The notes under the pieces: model-generated
Told to the model about the DNA's origin: nothing
Seen by the model: the letters and a program-made list of their open reading frames with translations, nothing else
The model's database searches: none
Assembly (NCBI GenBank): GCA_030146445.1
Contig: JASLBT010000334.1
Location: forward strand, 1 to 10,789
DNA length: 10,789 nucleotides
DNA from: Segetibacter sp.
Lineage (GTDB): Bacteria > Bacteroidota > Bacteroidia > Chitinophagales > Chitinophagaceae
Direction of reading: 5' to 3'
In this document: positions 6,691 to 10,789 of the stretch, piece by piece
How positions within the stretch are numbered: the stretch's first letter is position 1
Layout: every line of letters starts with the position of its first letter
Translations under genes and position numbers: made by a program

Positions 6691-8533
6691 ATATCATGAA
6701 AGACTCGGGAAGCAGGGTGACTTTCCTCTGGCTGGCATCCGTTGTTGATGGTGTTTGCGCCACAGGGCCGGGTCCGCCCCATTCTGAGTCTGCTGAATTA
6801 AAAATTAGTTCGGATGTATTGTTGGCCTGGGTTGATAACAATAATTCCTGTTGCTCCTTTGAAAAGTTCAGGCAGCACACCAGTTCCCGCCCGTTGTACC
6901 GCCGTTGTAATACGAGGGTTTGAGTAGTGGTATTTTCTTTTGCTAGTACCTGCTTCCTGTCGAGGTTGAACAATGCTGGTTCTGACTTCCTCAGCATAAT
7001 TAAGGCCTTGTAAAACCTAAACATGGTTTTGTGCGGCTCTTTTTTGAGCAGAGACCATTGGAGCTTAGATTTTTGAAAGGTAGCTTCAGCATCAGGATCA
7101 GGGGCTTCGCCAGCTAAATGAAAAGCAGCAAACTCCTGTTTTCTCCCGTTACGTACGGCTTCAACAAGGTCAGGGTCGGTATGCGAAATAAAATAAAGGA
7201 ACGGGTTAGGCTCGCTAAACTCCTCGCCCATAAATAACATCGGCAGATATGGACTTAGCAAAACGGCTCCGGCGAGTAACTTCTGCAATTCAAAACTCAC
7301 CAATGTGCTGGTGCGTTCACCGAGCATGCGGTTACCCACCTGGTCGTGGTTCTGCGAGAATACGACAAACTGTTGGCCGGGGTTATCTTCAGCTTTTATG
7401 CCGAACTTCTTTTTACGATGGGGTGAGTATTGACCATCATAAACGTACGCGTCGCGGTAAGCTTTGGCAAGGTGTGCGATGCCGGCGAAGTCTTCATAGT
7501 AGCCTGTCGGCGGTTCCCCTGCTGTAACCCGCAATGCATGGTGAAATTCATCAATCCACTGTCCATCCATACCAAAGCCGCCACGCTCGCCGGGGTTAAT
7601 GAAGCGGGTATCGTTTAGATCAAGTTCAACGATCAGGTAATGTTTACGGCCTGTTGCCGCCATCAGTTTATCCAATCGTTGCCGTAAATGAAACAGCACG
7701 TGAACGGCACTGAAATCTTTTATTGCATGCACTGCATCAAGGCGAAGAGCATCAACATGAAAATCGCGGAACCACATTAAGGCGTTTTCAATAAAAAACT
7801 CCCGCACCCCATCGCACCAGGCATCGTCGAAGTTCAGGGCTTTACCCCACGGGGTTACGTATTTATCGGTAAAGTAAGGCCCGTATTCACCTAAATAATT
7901 TCCTTCCGGTCCAAGGTGATTGTAAACAACGTCTAACACCACAGCCAGCCCTTTCGAGTGGCAGGCATCAACCAACTTCCGCAAACCTTCTGCTCCTCCG
8001 TATGAGTCCTGAACAGCAAATGGAAATACACCATCGTAGCCCCAGTTACGGTTACCCGGAAACTGGGCAACCGGCATAATTTCGATAGCTGTTATCCCCA
8101 GATCAACAAGGTACTCAAGCTGCTCCTCAATTGCTTCGAAAGTGCCTGAAGGGGTAAATGTACCGGTATGCAGTTCATAAAAGATGTAGGTCGACAAATC
8201 CGGGTTGCGCCAGTTCGTATCGGCCCAATCATAGTTGCCGAGGTAAAGGGCCTCAGACGCGCCATGAACACCATCCGGTTGCGAAAGTGAGGCCGGATCG
8301 GGTAACGGCTTTTTGCCGTCGACAGAAAACATATACCGGTCGCCGGGTCGCACTTCAGAAGTCGTCAGGGTCCAGTTACCGTCCGCCGACTTACCCAATG
8401 GCAACCTTAGATTTTTTTCCGAAGAAACCAGCTCAACGGATTTTGAAAGTGGAGACCATAACTTAATGTGAGCCTCTCCGCTTGCAATGAAGTTTATTCC
8501 AATCTGTCGCGACGCTGTTTGTATTTCTTTCAT
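6671..8533 (-). CDS. treZ: Malto-oligosyltrehalose trehalohydrolase
   Basis: TreZ (GH13) hydrolyses the alpha-1,4 bond next to the trehalose unit of maltooligosyl-trehalose made by TreY, releasing free trehalose. The 620-residue protein has the expected layout: an N-terminal beta-sandwich (about 1-100, with IKLWSPLSKSVEL at 23-35), a catalytic barrel (about 115-500) and a C-terminal beta domain. Conserved pieces: EIMPVAQFPGNRNWGYDGV (151-169), typical of TreZ and branching enzymes; DVVYNHLGPEGNYLGEYGPY (201-220), a strong TreZ signature; DALRLDAVHAI (261-271, nucleophile Asp266); IVELDLND (301-308, acid/base Glu303); and FSQNHDQVGNR (392-402, Asp397). The length is close to that of known TreZ proteins. 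Within the third conserved block the residue after the catalytic Glu is Leu, where I recall Ser in characterised TreZ enzymes. It starts 3 bp after the glgX stop and overlaps treY-malQ, its direct pathway partner. A glycogen branching enzyme is the main alternative, but the signature at 201-220 and the adjacent treY make it unlikely. Confidence 0.95.
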   Translation of the reverse strand: MKEIQTASRQIGINFIASGEAHIKLWSPLSKSVELVSSEKNLRLPLGKSADGNWTLTTSEVRPGDRYMFSVDGKKPLPDPASLSQPDGVHGASEALYLGNYDWADTNWRNPDLSTYIFYELHTGTFTPSGTFEAIEEQLEYLVDLGITAIEIMPVAQFPGNRNWGYDGVFPFAVQDSYGGAEGLRKLVDACHSKGLAVVLDVVYNHLGPEGNYLGEYGPYFTDKYVTPWGKALNFDDAWCDGVREFFIENALMWFRDFHVDALRLDAVHAIKDFSAVHVLFHLRQRLDKLMAATGRKHYLIVELDLNDTRFINPGERGGFGMDGQWIDEFHHALRVTAGEPPTGYYEDFAGIAHLAKAYRDAYVYDGQYSPHRKKKFGIKAEDNPGQQFVVFSQNHDQVGNRMLGERTSTLVSFELQKLLAGAVLLSPYLPMLFMGEEFSEPNPFLYFISHTDPDLVEAVRNGRKQEFAAFHLAGEAPDPDAEATFQKSKLQWSLLKKEPHKTMFRFYKALIMLRKSEPALFNLDRKQVLAKENTTTQTLVLQRRYNGRELVCCLNFSKEQQELLLSTQANNTSELIFNSADSEWGGPGPVAQTPSTTDASQRKVTLLPESFMIYATTNV

Positions 8534-8536
8534 GGT

Positions 8537-10705
8537 TTACTCGGTGGATTGAAGTACAATTACCGAACGATCGGGCACCATCACTGTACTGCCGGCATCA
8601 TACTGCTTTCCTTTTTCCATTTGCGGCTCGCTGGTATCCAACACTTTAATCCACGTTTCACCATATTGCGGAAGCGGCAACTTATAAGGGACGGGCTCAT
8701 CGTGTGCATTAAAGATGAGATAGAAATTATCGTCAATAATCAGATCGCCATTGTCGTCTTCCATGCGAATGGCTTTTCCGTTCAAGAAGATCCCCAGCGA
8801 CTTGGCAAAGTCATGGTTCCAACGGTCTTGCGTCATTTCTGTCCCTTCCGGCAGGAACCAGGCGATGTCCTCCACATCATGTCCCCAAATTGGTTTCCCT
8901 TTAAACCACCGCCGCCTTGAAAATACGGGGTGCGATTTATAGAATTTGATCAATGTTTGCGTGAATGCCAGCAATCCCTTGTCGGCCTTTGGCCAGTTTA
9001 GCCACGAGATTTCGTTATCCTGGCAATACGCGTTATTGTTCCCGTGCTGGGTACGACCAAACTCATCACCTGCCACGATCATTGGCACGCCCTGAGATAG
9101 AAACAGGGTGGTTAACATATTCCTTTTCTGCTTGTCGCGTAAAGCCTTGATGTGAATATCGTTTGACGGACCTTCTACCCCGCAGTTCCACGATCGGTTA
9201 TGGCTCTCACCATCGTTGTTGTTTTCACCGTTCTCCCAATTGTGCTTTTCATTATACGATACAAGGTCATTTAAGGTAAAACCATCGTGGGCGGTAATAA
9301 AATTTATACTTGCAGTAGGTCTTCGGTAATCATTTTTATACAAGTCGGCACTGCCGGTAAAGCGCTGGGCAAATTCGCTAAGCATACTGTTGGCGCCACG
9401 CCAGTAGTCCCGCATACAGTCGCGATACTTACCGTTCCACTCGGCCCAACCCGGGGGAAACTTTCCTACCTGGTATCCACCTTCACCGATGTCCCACGGC
9501 TCCGCAATCAACTTCACCTGCGAAATCACCGGATCCTGGTGAATGATGTCGAAAAAGGCACTTAACCGGTCAACAGCATGCAGTTCACGTGCAAGCGCCG
9601 GTGCAAGGTCAAACCTAAATCCATCAACGTGCATCTCCAGTATCCAATATCTCAGGCTGTCCATAATCATCCTGAGCACGTTTGGCATCCTTGCATTTAG
9701 CGTATTCCCTGTACCTGTATAGTCCATATAGTAGCGGGGATCAGCAGTAAGCCGGTAGTACGATGAATTATCAACTCCCTTGTAAGAAAGTGTGGGGCCC
9801 AGGTGATTACCCTCAGCGGTATGGTTATAAACAACGTCAAGAATTACCTCTATACCGGCTTTGTGCAGGGCTTTTACCATGTTTTTGAACTCTGTCACCT
9901 GCTCGCCCATAACCCCGGATCCTGAGTACCTGACATCAGGTGCAAAAAAGCCAATGGAATTGTATCCCCAATAATTAGCAAGGCCTTTTTCTACCAGGTT
10001 CCGGTCGGAAACAAAGTGGTGAACGGGCATGAGTTCTACCGTGGTAATACCGAGCTCCTTGAGATGATTAATGGTAACAGGATGCCCTATACCGGCGTAG
10101 GTACCCCGAAGATTTTCCGGCAATTTCGGGTGCAGCTTCGTGAGTCCTTTAACATGTGTCTCGTAGATGATCGTTTTGTGATAAGGCACATTGGGATGCT
10201 GATCATCTTCCCAGTCAAACTGGGGATTTATAACTACACTCTTTGGAATAAATGCAGCATTGTTCTCTGTACTAAAACTGAGATCACCATCAGGATGGCC
10301 AACTTCATATCCAAATAGTGAGTCGTTCCATTGAATAGTTCCAGAGACGGCTTTAGCATATGGATCAATGAGTAACTTATTTGGATTGAAACGGTGGCCT
10401 TTCTCCGGTTCATAAGGGCCAAAAACCCGGTAACCATACAGTTGACCCGGAGCTAAGTCCGGCACATATACGTGCCAGATGTGACTGTCCATCTCCTTAA
10501 CCGGGATGATGGCAGATTCTTTCGCACTGTTGTGCTGGTCAAATAAACACAGGTGAATAGCATTTACATTTTCTGCATATAATGCAAAATTTACCCCTTT
10601 GCCATCCCAGGTGGCTCCAAGGGGGAAGGAAACTCCTGCTGATACTTTCCTCACTTTTTCGGTTGGCAACTCCTTTTTTTGCGGAGCTTGTAGAGTCTCA
10701 CTCAT
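8537..10705 (-). CDS. glgX: Glycogen debranching enzyme (GlgX/TreX type)
   Basis: This GH13 isoamylase-type enzyme hydrolyses alpha-1,6 branch points of glycogen or limit dextrin, supplying linear malto-oligosaccharides to TreY. The 722 residues comprise a polar N-terminal extension (1 to about 23), a CBM48-like domain (about 24-130; GATWDGKGVNFALYAENV at 30-47), the barrel and a C-terminal beta domain. Family marks: YETHVKGLT (181-189); GTYAGI (201-206); VELMPVHHF (223-231); DVVYNHTAEGNHLGPTLSYK (290-309); DGFRFDLAPAL (361-371, nucleophile Asp366); IAEPWDIGEGGYQVGKFP (400-417, acid/base Glu402); TAHDGFTLNDLVSYNEKHN (471-489, transition-state Asp474); and WNCGVEGP (506-513). It is longer than E. 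coli GlgX (657 aa) and nearer the archaeal/actinobacterial TreX length. The ATG at 10705 follows an A/T-rich leader (CCCATTAAATT). It is the first gene of the minus-strand operon and ends 3 bp before treZ, so treX would be an equally fair name. Confidence 0.95.
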   Translation of the reverse strand: MSETLQAPQKKELPTEKVRKVSAGVSFPLGATWDGKGVNFALYAENVNAIHLCLFDQHNSAKESAIIPVKEMDSHIWHVYVPDLAPGQLYGYRVFGPYEPEKGHRFNPNKLLIDPYAKAVSGTIQWNDSLFGYEVGHPDGDLSFSTENNAAFIPKSVVINPQFDWEDDQHPNVPYHKTIIYETHVKGLTKLHPKLPENLRGTYAGIGHPVTINHLKELGITTVELMPVHHFVSDRNLVEKGLANYWGYNSIGFFAPDVRYSGSGVMGEQVTEFKNMVKALHKAGIEVILDVVYNHTAEGNHLGPTLSYKGVDNSSYYRLTADPRYYMDYTGTGNTLNARMPNVLRMIMDSLRYWILEMHVDGFRFDLAPALARELHAVDRLSAFFDIIHQDPVISQVKLIAEPWDIGEGGYQVGKFPPGWAEWNGKYRDCMRDYWRGANSMLSEFAQRFTGSADLYKNDYRRPTASINFITAHDGFTLNDLVSYNEKHNWENGENNNDGESHNRSWNCGVEGPSNDIHIKALRDKQKRNMLTTLFLSQGVPMIVAGDEFGRTQHGNNNAYCQDNEISWLNWPKADKGLLAFTQTLIKFYKSHPVFSRRRWFKGKPIWGHDVEDIAWFLPEGTEMTQDRWNHDFAKSLGIFLNGKAIRMEDDNGDLIIDDNFYLIFNAHDEPVPYKLPLPQYGETWIKVLDTSEPQMEKGKQYDAGSTVMVPDRSVIVLQSTE

Positions 10706-10789
10706 AATTTAATGGGTGCCCTGCCCGACTGAATTCTTTAGAACTCTTCTCGAAAGGCAGATACTGTTATTTGATTTAATACGCGTAAA
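10706..10789 (-). promoter_or_regulatory. Upstream region of the trehalose operon (incomplete)
   Basis: These 84 bases precede glgX on the minus strand and should contain at least part of the operon's leader. The bases next to the start codon are A/T-rich, but I find no confident Bacteroidota -33/-7 promoter pair and no clear operator. The true promoter may lie beyond the window edge. Nothing here looks like a coding start on the plus strand. Confidence 0.3.

Noticed and set aside
8468..8920. 150-residue plus-strand open frame crossing the glgX-treZ boundary
   Set aside because: Antisense to the conserved ends of both enzymes and without recognisable motifs.
1..10789. CRISPR arrays, tRNA or rRNA genes, insertion sequences, integrase or phage genes
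   Set aside because: I saw no regularly spaced repeats, no clover-leaf-like sequence, no transposase motifs and no flanking duplications; the window reads as ordinary chromosomal metabolism.

Overview
The window looks like a chromosomal segment of a Bacteroidota bacterium, perhaps a Chitinophagaceae- or Sphingobacteriaceae-like organism. The base composition is moderate, start codons sit behind A/T-rich stretches without clear Shine-Dalgarno sequences, and the protein families suit that phylum. This placement is inferred from general sequence style, not from a marker gene.

Layout, left to right: (1) 3-194 (+) is the C-terminal tail of an unrecognised basic protein that starts outside the window. 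(2) 279-383 (+) is a 34-codon open frame that would encode a small single-span membrane protein. (3) 384-618 is noncoding as far as I can see. (4) 619-1488 (+) is a cyanophycinase-like peptidase of the S51 family. (5) 1489-1634 separates two convergent genes and holds a strong two-part inverted repeat that overlaps the stop codon of the next gene. (6) 1635-10705, all on the minus strand, is a tightly packed four-gene operon, transcribed in the order glgX (debranching enzyme), treZ, a treY-malQ fusion, and an alpha/beta-hydrolase esterase. Only the last 84 bases lie upstream of it, and I see no confident promoter there.

The operon encodes a complete route from glycogen or alpha-1,4-glucan to trehalose. 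GlgX releases linear malto-oligosaccharides by cutting alpha-1,6 branches. TreY converts the reducing-end alpha-1,4 bond into an alpha,alpha-1,1 bond, giving maltooligosyl-trehalose. TreZ cuts off free trehalose and leaves a shortened chain. The MalQ half of the fusion can disproportionate chains that have become too short for TreY into longer ones, so the glucan is used more completely. None of the four proteins has a signal peptide, so the pathway should be cytoplasmic. The genes are separated by 3 bp or overlap by up to 20 bp, which suggests one transcript and coupled translation.

The points most worth a second look are the TreY-MalQ fusion in one 1409-residue chain, with a possible leftover MalQ start codon at the junction; the serine esterase attached to the end of a trehalose operon; the cyanophycinase homologue with no synthetase in view; and the tiny membrane-protein gene. 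I did not find a clearly undescribed system.
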